From Stomorhina lunata (taxonomy: Eukaryota > Arthropoda > Insecta > Diptera > Rhiniidae): DNA of 64,000 nt. Where the stretch lies: assembly GCA_933228675.1 (NCBI GenBank), contig OW121742.1:34358218-34422217 (forward strand), read 5' to 3'. Positions 1 through 12,100 of the stretch are shown here, one piece after another. The notes under the pieces are model-generated. The model saw nothing but the letters and a program-made list of their open reading frames with translations, ran no database searches and was not told where the DNA came from. How positions within the stretch are numbered: the first letter of the stretch is position 1; every line of letters starts with the position of its first letter. The position numbers were made by a program, and so were the translations under genes.

Positions 1-330
1 TTAGAGTTTTTCTATAGGTTTGTTAGAAGCATACAAAATCTGGTTATAAGCTCATAGTATAAGGAAATGTCCGATTTTGGCAAGTCATGTATCGTATGAT
101 AGGTATTCTTTTCATATATTATCCTATTTAAGTAAATCATTTTTATAATCGCCAGCAACGATTTGTTCAGCATGTTTATTAGTCCAGTTTTAAGTGACCA
201 CAGACTTTATATTTTCTTAGAAAAACTATTTCAGTTTAACTAAAAGTATATTATTTATATACACTAAAAATTTCAAGAACAAAAGTCAAGAAATGACCAA
301 GTTATTGAGTTTTGGCCGTATTCTCCCTCT

Positions 331-1108
331 GTGCATAGGTGGAAAGGGTATTATAAGTTTGTGCTGATGTATGTAGCGCATGGAAATATTTGTCTTAGAC
401 ACACCTTTTAGTATACCAATAGGCTTAGAATCACTTTCTGAGCCGATTTCGCGATGTCCGTCCGTCCGTTTGGCTGGCTGGACCCCTATGTTAAGCTTGT
501 AATCAAACTACAGGTCGCAATTCTGAAGATACTTTGATGAAATTTGGCACAAATCATTTTTTTGAAAATGGGACCATGGCTATTGAAATTGGTCAAAATC
601 GGTCCATTATTTATGGTACCTCCCATAGGTCCCACTTACCGAAATTGATATATTGGTCTCAAATATCAATATTTTTTCATGAAATTTAAATCAAATACTG
701 CTTATGTAAACTAAAATCACTGTACCAAATTTTGTTAAAATCGATCCACATTAAACAATAGCTCCCATACAAACTATTCTTTAAAAACGCTCTAAATGAG
801 ACAAAAATTACTAAAACGCTCGTAAATCTAAAGATAATCAGAATTTTAAGTTTATTTTTTGCATACATAATTTTTGTGACAATCAGTTTGGCAAATATCG
901 AGATAATCGGTCCACATTTGACCCTAGCTCTCATATAAGTCCAAATGACGGAAACAGCTTAAATATATAAGTTTTGAGAAAATGTTTGTATGATGCCAAA
1001 ATTTAGCAAATATTTGTCTTTATATAGGAAAGCTAACACCTTTGACCTTAGTGGTGAAGGGTATCGTATGGTCGGGCTTGTCCAACTGTAGCACTTTCTT
1101 ACTTGTTT
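331..1108 (+). mobile_element. Interspersed repeat, copy A (about 0.8 kb)
   Basis: Begins with GTGGAAAGGGTATTATAAG, has a TGTCCGTCCGTCCG box near 460 and a TTTGATGAAATTTGGCAC block near 535. It ends with GGTGAAGGGTAT and a GTCGGGCTTGTCC near-hairpin before CTTGTTTT. The same landmarks in the same order recur at 4391-5194. No transposase frame is present, so this is a non-autonomous family of unknown class. Confidence 0.7.
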
Positions 1109-2016
1109 TGAATTTAAAAAAGTTATCACTAAAAGTTAGAATTTAAGTAGAAACACTTAAAATATTATTTTGGATCATTCTGCAAGCAGTTTCCGGCTGT
1201 TAGGGTGAATAATGACAAAATTAATTTATTTGATGGACTGTTATTTTCTGTACAAATGGCTTGGTTACGTAGGAATGTAAATGAAACCAATTTGGTTTTG
1301 GAAGGATAGTTATTTTGAAAAATTGTGTTTTTCAATTTAAAAATTATTAGCTTAAAATGACATAATAGTTAGTCTAAAGGTCATTAAAAGCTTTTTAATG
1401 AAAGCCGCAATGCATCCCACTGGGGTAATTTGTAATATAAAAAAAAACAAATTCAATATTCATACGAAAACTTTTGACTTCACTTATATAAAAATTAATA
1501 TGAGAAATTTACAATAGATACACACTTTTTTGGGGAAAATTTTTGGTACAAAATTTTTAATACATTATAAAAATTTATTAGATAAAATTTTTAATATGAA
1601 AGTGTTATTTAAAAATGTTTAGTTCGAAATAGGTCAATAAGTCTTTATTAATGAAAGACGGATTTTCATTAGAAAAAATATATGCCAATATAATTTATAC
1701 ACTAAATCCAATGTTTCTTAAATTTTGTAACCTCCTTTTGAAAAATATGATTTGTAGAAGTTTTCAAAATATTCATTTTTGTGAAACTATTTCGCTGTAG
1801 GAGTCAAATCTAGTTCTAGTCTAGAAATTTTCTAAATTTTAGGAATAAGGAAGTGACTACTTTGAGCTAAATCGGGAGTTAATATCGAATTTGAAGACCA
1901 ATTAGCAGGTAAATTTTTTTTTCTCAGCCAAAAGCAGTTGTTTTTATAATATTTGTGCCTTGATTATTTTTTAAGGTAGTTCCAACATCCTTTAGCCATA
2001 AAAATCCTACCTGTGC
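1109..2016. other. AT-rich spacer, nothing recognised
   Basis: AT-rich sequence 3' of gene 1 with loose AAATTTTT runs around 1540-1620. I see no exon, RNA gene or element end. Confidence 0.5.
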
Positions 2017-2830
2017 CTTCTTCTTCTTCTTTTGTTATCCTTGACTCCCAGTGGAGCATAGGGCCTCGGTTTGATTCATCAGGATATTCTTGCATAGATT
2101 AGGCACCCCCAAAATTCTTGTGCCATCTGTCGAACCTGGGGGATTTCTCGCTTGTTTACCCCTTGGAGTAGCATATTCTAAAATGTTGTTTGTTTCCATG
2201 CTTAAAACATCATAAGGGCTAAGTCGATGGATGATGAGTCCAAAGACAAGAGCCACATTGGTAAAGCGAGCCGCTCGATCCGAGACAGACGGCAGCTTGC
2301 AGCTGCAACTTACATTTTGAACAGACGCTACAGTTTCGTACTTTACCAAATACAATTATCTTAGACCCTTAGACCAAATACGTCGGTCGGAATGGCTTTA
2401 AGATAACTCCCCTTCACGTTAGCCCTGACCTAGAATGCCACTCGGGTTGTTTACCGCATCTTAAACAAGGTTGCTCAGGTTTCCAGGATATACCACTAGG
2501 AGGTGAGAGTAGGAATTGAACAGTTATTACCTGTTAGCCAAAAACCCAGGCAACAACTGCATCCCATTTGCATCTCAACCTTTGTCTTCTTTGACATCCA
2601 TTTATCACGACAAACCAACTGTCAGATGTAGGGTGTTTTGGGCAGGAACCACGTTTCCTCAAGGGTTACAACACTGTGCCAAACCTCTTCAATATTGTTG
2701 CTGAACATCGTCAAACATTCAAACGAAATTGTCAAACATTTTCAATCATGGTTGATTGTGAGCAACTGAGGAAGCCAACTTTCGGAAAGCTTTGCAAAAA
2801 CCAAATGAATGCTTATAATTAAAACTACTA
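2017..2830 (-). mobile_element. Retroelement-like fragment, candidate
   Basis: This island is clearly less AT-rich than its surroundings. It starts with a (CTT)n run at 2017-2031 followed by CTCCCAGTGGAGCATAGGG. Read on the minus strand this is a unique body ending in (AAG)n, the layout of a 3'-truncated retroposon. Short frames exist (2355-2035 minus, 2516-2704 plus) but I recognise no domain. The call is inferred from composition and the tail only. Confidence 0.35.
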
Positions 2831-2929
2831 AGTCATATGGAATGCCTGTGGTGTCCACAATCTTCCTTACCTTTAATCTGAGATCGGCTAAAATCATCAT
2901 AGCAAAATATTAAATAGAATATTTTGATA

Positions 2930-3240
2930 CCGAAATTTTTTAAGAAAAATTTTTAAAGAAAAATTTTTAAAGTAAAATTTTTAAGAATAAAATTTTTAAG
3001 AATAAAACTTTTTTCTATAAAACTTATTTCAGAAAATTGTTGATATAAACAAAATTTTCGATATGAAATTTTGTTTAGACAAATTTTTAACAGATCCTAT
3101 TGAACTGTTTTTATGTAAAATTTTTTTTTTTTTTAAGTTTTCGATATCGAAATTTTTTTATATAATTTTTTTCATAATAGAAAATTTTTATTATGAAATT
3201 ATTTATAAGCAAAATTTTTAATATAAAATTTTGTATAAAA
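2930..3240. repeat. Degenerate AAATTTTT-type tandem repeat
   Basis: Irregular repeats of AAATTTTTAA and AAATTTTCGATAT motifs separated by TATA-containing linkers. The same kind of sequence resumes at 3745-4340 beyond the foldback element. It resembles a highly decayed version of the 31-bp palindromic satellite, but the period is no longer readable by eye. Confidence 0.5.
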
Positions 3241-3268
3241 AAATAATAAAATTGTCGGGATGTAAATA

Positions 3269-3745
3269 TTATTCAAAAAGAATTACTATTCGCATTTGAT
3301 CCCAAATCTATTACATTTATTTATTAATGTAACAGACCAATTTATTGATAAAAAGCCAAAAATTGTTTGCAGAAAAACCAAAATTCCTCGACGCATTTCG
3401 ATGGTTAGGCCATCTCTTCAGGAGGATTATCCCCAATTTAGACAGATCGAAAACCTCGCATAATTACTTATTTTACAAACAAAACCTTTTAGAATTATGT
3501 TCATAAACCATAAGTAAAAGGTTTTCGATCTGTCTAAATTGGACAGGTTTGGCGAGGTTTTCGATCTGTCTAAATTGGGGATAGACCTTCTGAAGAGATG
3601 GCCTAACCAATCATCGAAACGCGTCGAGGAATTTTGGTTTCTCGCAAACAATTTTTGGCTTTTTATCAATAAATTGGTCTGTTACATTAATAAATAAATG
3701 TAACAGATTTGGGATCAAATGCGAATAGTTATTCTTTTTGAATAA
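3269..3745. mobile_element. Foldback element with 190-bp inverted arms
   Basis: The left arm (3269-3459) and right arm (3552-3745) are near-perfect inverted complements with a loop of about 92 bases. Landmarks are TTATTCAAAAAGAA at the outer end, GCATTTGATCCCAAATCT, TTATTAATGTAACAGACC and CCAATTTAGACAGATCGAAA at the inner end. The loop also holds an extra direct copy of the inner motif GGTTTTCGATCTGTCTAAAT. The element splits a degenerate AT-rich repeat, so it inserted after that repeat formed. No coding frame is supported. Confidence 0.85.
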
Positions 3746-4340
3746 AATTTTGTAGAAATCATTTTAAAGAAAAATTTTCAATACAAAATATTTTTTAAAA
3801 ATTGTTTTTCCAAAATGTTGGGACTTCAAATATTTAATTAAAAAGTTTAACTATAGTGTATTGCTCTAAGATCCCAATTTATTATAATTATTTTTTATTG
3901 TAAAAAATAGTTTTTTGATAAAACCAAAAAATGGTGATGGGGAAACCTTTTCTATTCCTATATTTCTATTTTAACCATTTTTTAGAAAATTGTCAATATA
4001 AATTTTTCGATATAAATTTATTAATAGAAATTTTATTTAAAGCAACTTTTCGAAATAATTTTTGTTTAAAGAAATTTTTATTATAAACATTTTTTTTTAT
4101 AGAACATTTTCAATATAAAAATTTTTAACGAAAAATTTGTCGATATAAATTTGTTTATAGAAATTTATTAACAAAAATTTTAATCCACAAATATTTCGAT
4201 ATAAATTTTGTTTGAAGAAATTTTTAATAGAAAATTTTTTTATAGAAAATTTTTTATATAAAAATTTGAAGCTTAAATTTTCGCTATAAGAAACTTTTCA
4301 AATTAAAATTTTTCAAAGAAAATTTTTAATTTAAATTTTG
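3746..4340. repeat. Degenerate AAATTTTT-type tandem repeat, second part
   Basis: Continues the decayed repeat of 2930-3240: alternating GAAATTTTTAATA, AAATTTTCGATATAAA and TTTTTTTATAGAAAA segments. No gene. Confidence 0.5.
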
Positions 4341-4390
4341 TATGTCGAGATCCTTTATTCAATACCGACTATAAACTAAATATAATATTT

Positions 4391-5194
4391 ATACCCTTCA
4401 CCACCATAGGTGGAAAGGGTATTATAAGTTTGTGCTGATGTAAGTAACGCATAGAAATATTGGTCTGAGACCTACCTTTTTGTATACCAATCGACTTAGA
4501 ATCACTCCCTGAGTTATTTTAACGATGTCCGTCCGGCTGGGTGGCTGGTTGCCTGGCTGGCCGGTTATTCATGTAAGCTTGTTATCACTCTACAGGTCGT
4601 AACTTTAAAGATAATTTGATGAAATTTGGCACAGGTTCATATTCTATATCCCTTATACTTTTTGGGCGAAATCGGATTACTATTTCCGGTACCTCCCACA
4701 GGGATACCTTCCTGGAATAGAGTTTTTGGTCCTTTACAGCCACAAATTTAGTTGTATTTTAATAATATTCTGCTTATCATAAACTTCATCAGTGTTCCTA
4801 ATTTTGTAGAAATCGGCCCATATTTTACCATACCTCCCATATAAGACACATTCTCAAAAGACGTTTAAATACAGATAGAAGCACAAAAACGTTAATAACT
4901 CTAAAGATAAATGCATTTGATTACTTAAACTTTGCACAGATAAATATTTTATAAATATAAACCAATAATCAAAATTTGGTAACAATCGGTACACAATTGA
5001 CCCTAGCTCCCATATCAGGCCCTTAGCCGGAAATGGTATAAATCTGGAAATTTTGAAAAAATAGCAAATGGTTTAGGTATGTATGTCTCTAAGACTTAAG
5101 GAAAACTAGTTTAATTGTTGGTCCATATTTGACCTTAGTTGTAAAGGGTATTATATAGTCGGGCTTGACCGACTATAGCTTTTCCTACTTGTTT
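4391..5194 (+). mobile_element. Interspersed repeat, copy B (about 0.8 kb)
   Basis: Same family and orientation as 331-1108. The 5' end is a hairpin: ATACCCTTCACC, then GGTGGAAAGGGTAT. Internal landmarks are CGATGTCCGTCCGGCTGGG and TTTGATGAAATTTGGCACAG. Near the 3' end TATAGTCGGGCTTGACC pairs with CGACTATA before CTTGTTT. Internal divergence from copy A is high, so both are old. Confidence 0.75.
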
Positions 5195-5942
5195 AATTTA
5201 AATTTGTAGGCACAAGGGATTCCTAATGGCCTATTTCATCAAAAAGTAATGATCAAACAATTAAAAACAAAAAAAAAGCTTAAACTTTTTTTAAAAAGTC
5301 TAAGGTAAAATACATTTTAAGATAAGATTTTAGCAAGAAATATTTGTCATACTATTGGCTACATTTTTGCCTAACATTGTTAAGTGTTATTTTTAAGTGC
5401 TGATTAGCTATTTGGTAAAAAGTGATAACACCTTTTTTAGCATCATGCCAATATTAGGAAAATTTGGAGGGCTATTAAAATAAAACGGTCTCTAAATTCG
5501 TCCAACTAAGTATTGGTATTTACTACAATTTTGTAATAGAATAGGACCCATATAGTCGCCGCCTTGCACTTTTCAAAATATGTTCATTTGTTGTGTAGTC
5601 TTAGACTAATATAACATTCAGGAGTTTAAAGTCATTTTAAAGGAAAGTATGTTGATACTTAAAAAAGGCAAAGCTATTGTATAAAACCCAAAATTCCCCC
5701 TATAAATAAATCTATATTATAAAAATGCAATAAGAAGAAAAAGTTTTGTTTTACATAACAGATCCTAGATATATAATTTATTATGAAAGAAAACCCAAAT
5801 TTCCTCAATAAATAAAACAATACAACCATTACCATTTAAACAAAGTTTTAGTAAATAGGCACACATTTTCAGATTACAGGTAATTATTACAAAAACATAA
5901 ATTGCACCTTAGAAACCTCTACAATATTAATGCAACCATTCA
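5195..5942. other. AT-rich spacer 3' of gene 1
   Basis: No exon, array or element end recognised. It may include gene 1 3' UTR if the AATAAA at 5943-5948 is not used. Confidence 0.5.
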
Positions 5943-5948
5943 TTTATT
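5943..5948 (-). terminator. Candidate poly(A) signal of gene 1
   Basis: AATAAA on the minus strand, about 38 bases after the gene 1 stop codon. This would give a very short 3' UTR. In DNA this AT-rich the hexamer can occur by chance, and further copies lie downstream. Confidence 0.4.
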
Positions 5949-5985
5949 ATAGATGATGTCTTTCTTCAGTTCCCTTTCCTCTTCT

Positions 5986-6129
5986 CTACTGCATCATATT
6001 CAAATTTTCAAAATTTGCTTTGGAAGCTGAGTCCATAGCGTCCTTGCCGCGCATGAAATATGTTAATAAATCAATGGGTAGTGGGAATACAATGGTCGAA
6101 TTCTTTTCAGCCGAAATTGTACTGAGCGT
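5986..6129 (-). CDS. Gene 1 terminal coding exon
   Basis: This exon has 144 nt including the TAG stop at 5988-5986, and its acceptor is CCTCCACAG. It codes [20 protein letters not shown], then [20 protein letters not shown] and ENLNMMQ. The first half matches the conserved C-terminal segment of stomatins. The remaining tail is short and differs completely from the tail of gene 2. Confidence 0.93.
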   Translation of the reverse strand, partial: TLSTISAEKNSTIVFPLPIDLLTYFMRGKDAMDSASKANFENLNMMQ

Positions 6130-9100
6130 CTGTGGAGGAGAATGAAATTAAATGAAAACAATGGACAATAAAGGCATAAATAATTCATTTTTCTTTTTTC
6201 TTGCTCTTTTTGGGAACACGAAATTTACCTGTAGATAACGTAATTGTAAGGCAGCCGGTGAATCACCAATTACCTCTGATGCCTCCCGTAAAGCACGTGA
6301 TGCCTTTTGTTCACCCTCAGCAGCAATAACTTTAGCACGAGCTTCTCTGGCTGCCTCAGCCTCAGCGGCCATGGCTCTTTGCAATTGAACGGGTAGGCGT
6401 ACATCTTTGCTAAAATATTAGTTGGATGAATAAAAAAATAAAATTATATGTTATTTAATTTGTGTGAATGTATATAAATGGAAATGGTATGGGTTTCAAA
6501 ATAAACAGAAAATAAAAAAAACCACTAACATTTCAACACGTTCGACTTTAATACCCCAAGCATCGGTGGCTTCATCCAATTGTACCTGAAATTTATAGGA
6601 AAGAAAAATAAATTTGTTAAATAGTTAGAAAAGCTCTAAAAACTGAACATTGAGGTAGTATCTTTTAACTCAAATAAAAAAAATGTCTAATTTCCTATAA
6701 AAATAAGAATTTTTGAAAAATTATTTTAAAAAATAAAAAATTTTTAAAAAAATAAAAAAAAATTAAAAACTGCTTAAGAAATAAGAAATTTTGGAAAATT
6801 TCTTCAACCAATAAGAAATTTTCGAAAAATTTCCTATAAAAATAAATTTTTTTTTATGAAATTTTTGAAAAATTTCATAAAAAATAGGAAATTTTTGAAA
6901 AATTTCATAATAAATAGGATATTTTTGAAAAATTTCCTAACTAAAAGGAAATTTTTGAAAAATTTTCTAAAAAAAGGAAAATTTTGAAAAATTTCCTATA
7001 AAAAAAGGAAATTTTTGAAAAATTTCCTATAAAAAAAGGAAATTTTCGAAAAATTTCCTATAAAAAAAGGAAATTTTTTTAAAATTTCCTATAAAAAAAG
7101 GAAATTTTTTAAAAATTTCCTATAAAAAAAGGAAATTTTTGAAAAATTTCCTATAAAAAAGGAAATTTTCGAAAAATTTTATATAAAAAAAGGAAATTTT
7201 TGAAAATTTTCCTATAAACAAAGGAAATTTTTGAAAAATTCCTATAAAAAAAGAAAACTTTTAAAAAATTTCCTATAAAAAAAATTTTGAAAAATTTCCT
7301 ACAAAAATAGGAAGTTTTTGAAAAATTTCCTACAAAAATAGGAAATTTTTGAAAAATTTCCTATAAAAATAGGAAATTTTTGAAAAATTTCCTATAAAAA
7401 TAGGAAATTTTTGAAAAATTTCCTATAAAAATAGGAAATTTTTGAAAAATTTCCTATAAAAATAGGAAATTTTTGAAAAATTTCCTATAAAAATAGGAAA
7501 TTTTTGAAAAATTTCCTATAAAAATAGGAAATTTTTGAAAAATTTCCTATAAATATAGGAAATTTTTGGAAAATTTCCTATAAAAATAGGAAATTTTTGA
7601 AAAATTTCCTATAAAAAAAGGAAATTTTTGAAAAATTTTCTATAAAAATAGGAAATTTTTGAAAAATTTCCTATAAAAATAGGAAATTTTTGAAAAATTT
7701 CCTATAAAAATAGGAAATTTTTGAAAAATTTCCTATCAAAATAGGAAATTTTTGAAAAATTTCCTATAAAAATAGGAAATTTTTGAAAAATTTCCTATAA
7801 AAATAGGAAATTTTTGAAAAATTTCCTATAAAAATAGGAAATTTTTGAAAAATTTCCTATAAAAATAGGAAATTTTTGAAAAATTTCCTATAAAAATAGG
7901 AAATTTGTGAAAAATTTCCTATAAAAATAGGAAATTTGTGAAAAATTTCCTATAAAAATAGGAAATTTGTGAAAAATTTCCTATAAAAATAGGAAATTTG
8001 TGAAAAATTTCCTATAAAAATAGGAAATTTGTGAAAAATTTCCTATAAAAATAGGAAATTTGTGAAAAATTTCCTATAAAAATAGGAAATTTGTGAAAAA
8101 TTTCCTATAAAAATAGCAAATTTGTGAAAAATTTCCTATAAAAATAAGAAATTTGTGAAAAATTTCCTATAAAAATAGGAAATTTGTAAAAAATTTCCTA
8201 TAAAAATAGGAAATTTGTGAAAAATTTCTTATAAAAATAGGAAATTTGTGAAAAATTTCCTATAAAAATAGGAAATTTGTGAAAAATTTCCTATAAAAAT
8301 AGGAAATTTGTGAAAAATTTCCTATAAAAATAGGAAATTTGTGAAAAATTTCCTATAAAAATAGGAAATTTGTGAAAAATTTCCTATAAAAATAGGAAAT
8401 TTGTGAAAAAATTCCTATAAAAATAGGAAATTTGTGAAAAATTTCCTATAAAAATAGGAAATTTGTGAAAAATTTCCTATAAAAATAGGAAATTTGTGAA
8501 AAATTTCCTATAAAAATAGGAAATTTGTGAAAAATTTCCTATAAAAATAGGAAATTTGTGAAAAATTTCCTATAAAAATAGGAAATTTTTGAAAAATTTC
8601 CTATAAAAATAGGAAATTTTTGAAAAATTTCCTATAAAAATAGGAAATTTTTGAAAAATTTCCTATAAAAATAGGAAATTTTTGAAAAATTTCCTATAAA
8701 AATAGGAAATTTTTGAAAAATTTCCTATAAAAATAGGAAATTTTTGAAAAATTTCCTATAAAAATAGGAAATTTTTGAAAAATTTCCTATAAAAATAGAA
8801 AATTTTTGAAAAATTTCCTATAAAAATAGGAAATTTTTGAAAAATTTCCTATAAAAATAGGAAATTTTTGAAAAATTTCCTATAAAAATAGGAAATTTTT
8901 GAAAAATTTCCTGTAAAAATAGGAAATTTTTGAAAAATTTCCTATAAAAATAGGAAATTTTTGAAAAATTTCCTATAAAAATAGGAAATTTTTGAAAAAT
9001 TTCCTATAAAAATAGGAAATTTTTGAAAAATTTCCTATAAAAATAGGAAATTTTTGAAAAATTTCCTATAAAAATAGGAAATTTTTGAAAAATTTCCTAT

Positions 9101-12100
9101 AAAAATAGGAAATTTTTGAAAAATTTCCTATAAAAATAGGAAATTTTTGAAAAATTTCCTATAAAAATGGGAAATTTTCTATAAAAATAGGAAATTTTTG
9201 AAAAATTTCCTATAGAAATAGGAAATTTTTGAAAAATTTCCTATAGAAATAGGAAATTTTTGAAAAATTTCCTATAAAAATAGGAAATTTTTGAAAAATT
9301 TCCTATAGGAATAGGAAATTTTTGAAAAATTTCCTATAAGAATAGGAAATTTTTGAAAAATTTCCTATAAAAATAGGAAATTTTTGAAAAATTTCCTATA
9401 AAAATAGGAAATTTTTGAAAAATTTCCTATAAAAATAGGAAATTTTTGAAAAATTTCCTATAAAAATAGGAAATTTTTGAAAAATTTCCTATAAAAATAG
9501 GAAATTTTTGAAAAATTTCCTATAAAAATAGGAAATTTTTGAAAAATTTCCTATAAAAATAGGAAATTTTTGAAAAATTTCCTATAAAAATAGGAAATTT
9601 TTGAAAAATTTCCTATAAAAATAGGAAATTTTTGAAAAATTTCCTATAAAAATAGGAAATTTTTGAAAAATTTCCTATAAAAATAGGAAATTTTTGAAAA
9701 ATTTCCTATAAAAATAGGAAATTTTTGAAAAATTTCCTATAAAAATAGGAAATTTTTGAAAAATTTCCTATAAAAATAGGAAATTTTTGAAAAATTTCCT
9801 ATAAAAATAGGAAATTTTTGAAAAATTTCCTATAAAAATAGGAAATTTTTGAAAAATTTCCTATAAAAATAGGAAATTTTTGAAAAATTTCCTATAAAAA
9901 TAGGAAATTTTTGAAAAATTTCCTATAAAAATAGGAAATTTTTGAAAAATTTCCTATAAAAATAGGAAATTTTTGAAAAATTTCCTATAAAAATAGGAAA
10001 TTTTTGAAAAATTTCCTATAAAAATAGGAAATTTTTGAAAAATTTCCTATAAAAATAGGAAATTTTTGAAAAATTTCCTATAAAAATAGGAAATTTTTGA
10101 AAAATTTCCTATAAAAATAGGAAATTTTTGAAAAATTTCCTATAAAAATAGGAAATTTTTGAAAAATTTCCTATAAAAATAGGAAATTTTTGAAAAATTT
10201 CCTATAAAAATAGGAAATTTTTGAAAAATTTCCTATAAAAATAGGAAATTTTTGAAAAATTTCCTATAAAAATAGGAAATTTTTGAAAAATTTCCTATAA
10301 AAATAGGAAATTTTTGAAAAATTTCCTATAAAAATAGGAAATTTTTGAAAAATTTCCTATAAAAATAGGAAATTTTTGAAAAATTTCCTATAAAAATAGG
10401 AAATTTTTGAAAAATTTCCTATAAAAATAGGAAATTTTTGAAAAATTTCCTATAAAAATAGGAAATTTTTGAAAAATTTCCTATAAAAATAGGAAATTTT
10501 TGAAAAATTTCCTATAAAAATAGGAAATTTTTGAAAAATTTCCTATAAAAATAGGAAATTTTTGAAAAATTTCCTATAAAAATAGGAAATTTTTGAAAAA
10601 TTTCCTATAAAAATAGGAAATTTTTGAAAAATTTCCTATAAAAATAGGAAATTTTTGAAAAATTTCCCATAAAAATAGGAAATTTTTGAAAAATTTCCTA
10701 TAAAAATAGGAAATTTTTGAAAAATTTCCTATAAAAATAGGAAATTTTTGAAAAATTTCCTATAAAAATAGGAAATTTTTGAAAAATTTCCTATAAAAAT
10801 AGGAAATTTTTGAAAAATTTCCTATAAAAATAGGAAATTTTTGAAAAATTTCCTATAAAAATAGGAAATTTTTGAAAAATTTCCTATAAAAATAGGAAAT
10901 TTTTGAAAAATTTCCTATAAAAATAGGAAATTTTTGAAAAATTTCCTATAAAAATAGGAAATTTTTGAAAAATTTCCTATAAAAATAGGAAATTTTTGAA
11001 AAATTTCCTATAAAAATAGGAAATTTTTGAAAAATTTCCTATAAAAATAGGAAATTTTTGAAAAATTTCCTATAAAAATAGGAAATTTTTGAAAAATTTC
11101 CTATAAAAATAGGAAATTTTTGAAAAATTTCCTATAAAAATAGGAAATTTTTGAAAAATTTCCTATAAAAATAGGAAATTTTTGAAAAATTTCCTATAAA
11201 AATAGGAAATTTTTGAAAAATTTCCTATAAAAATAGGAAATTTTTGAAAAATTTCCTATAAAAATAGGAAATTTTTGAAAAATTTCCTATAAAAATAGGA
11301 AATTTTTGAAAAATTTCCTATAAAAATAGGAAATTTTTGAAAAATTTCCTATAAAAATAGGAAATTTTTGAAAAATTTCCTATAAAAATAGGAAATTTTT
11401 GAAAAATTTCCTATAAAAATAGGAAATTTTTGAAAAATTTCCTATAAAAATAGGAAATTTTTGAAAAATTTCCTATAAAAATAGGAAATTTTTGAAAAAT
11501 TTCCTATAAAAATAGGAAATTTTTGAAAAATTTCCTATAAAAATAGGAAATTTTTGAAAAATTTCTTATAAAAATAGAATTTTTTTTGAGAAATTTCCTA
11601 TAAAAATAGAATTTTTTTGAAAAATTTTCTTTAAAAATAGAAATTTTTTGAAAAATTGCATATAAAAATAGGAAATTTTTAAAAATTTCCTATAAAAATA
11701 AGAAATTTTTTTAAAATTTCCTATAGAAATAGGAAATTTTTGAAAAATTTTCTAAAGAAAAATAAGAAATTTCCGATAAAAACAAAAAGTTTTTTAAAAA
11801 GTTCTAATAAAAATAAGAGATTCTTGAAAAATTTTCTATAAAGTATTTAAATTTGTATTTAAATTATTTCAAAATTTAAACTAACTCAATATTAAATTAA
11901 ATTATTGTTATTTTTTTTTTGTAATTTGCACTTTTTATCTTTTTTCTTTTATACCATTTATTTTTATCATTCGAAACTATAGTAAATCTTTAGTATCAAA
12001 CATACCTGCATAGTTCCTGATATTGTCATACGTTCACTTAAAATCTCATGCAAATGACGTGTGCCCATTGTATTGCGTAGAGTGGTCTGTGCCAATAGTC

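Noticed and set aside
2035..2704. Minus frame 2355-2035 and plus frame 2516-2704
   Set aside because: No recognisable domain; they lie in a probable retroelement fragment and are short enough to be chance.
3427..3669. 80-codon minus-strand frame
   Set aside because: Lies across the loop and right arm of the foldback element; no independent support.
6690..11835. CRISPR-like regular array with 31-bp period
   Set aside because: There are no unique spacers; every base of the period is repeated, and the genome is eukaryotic.
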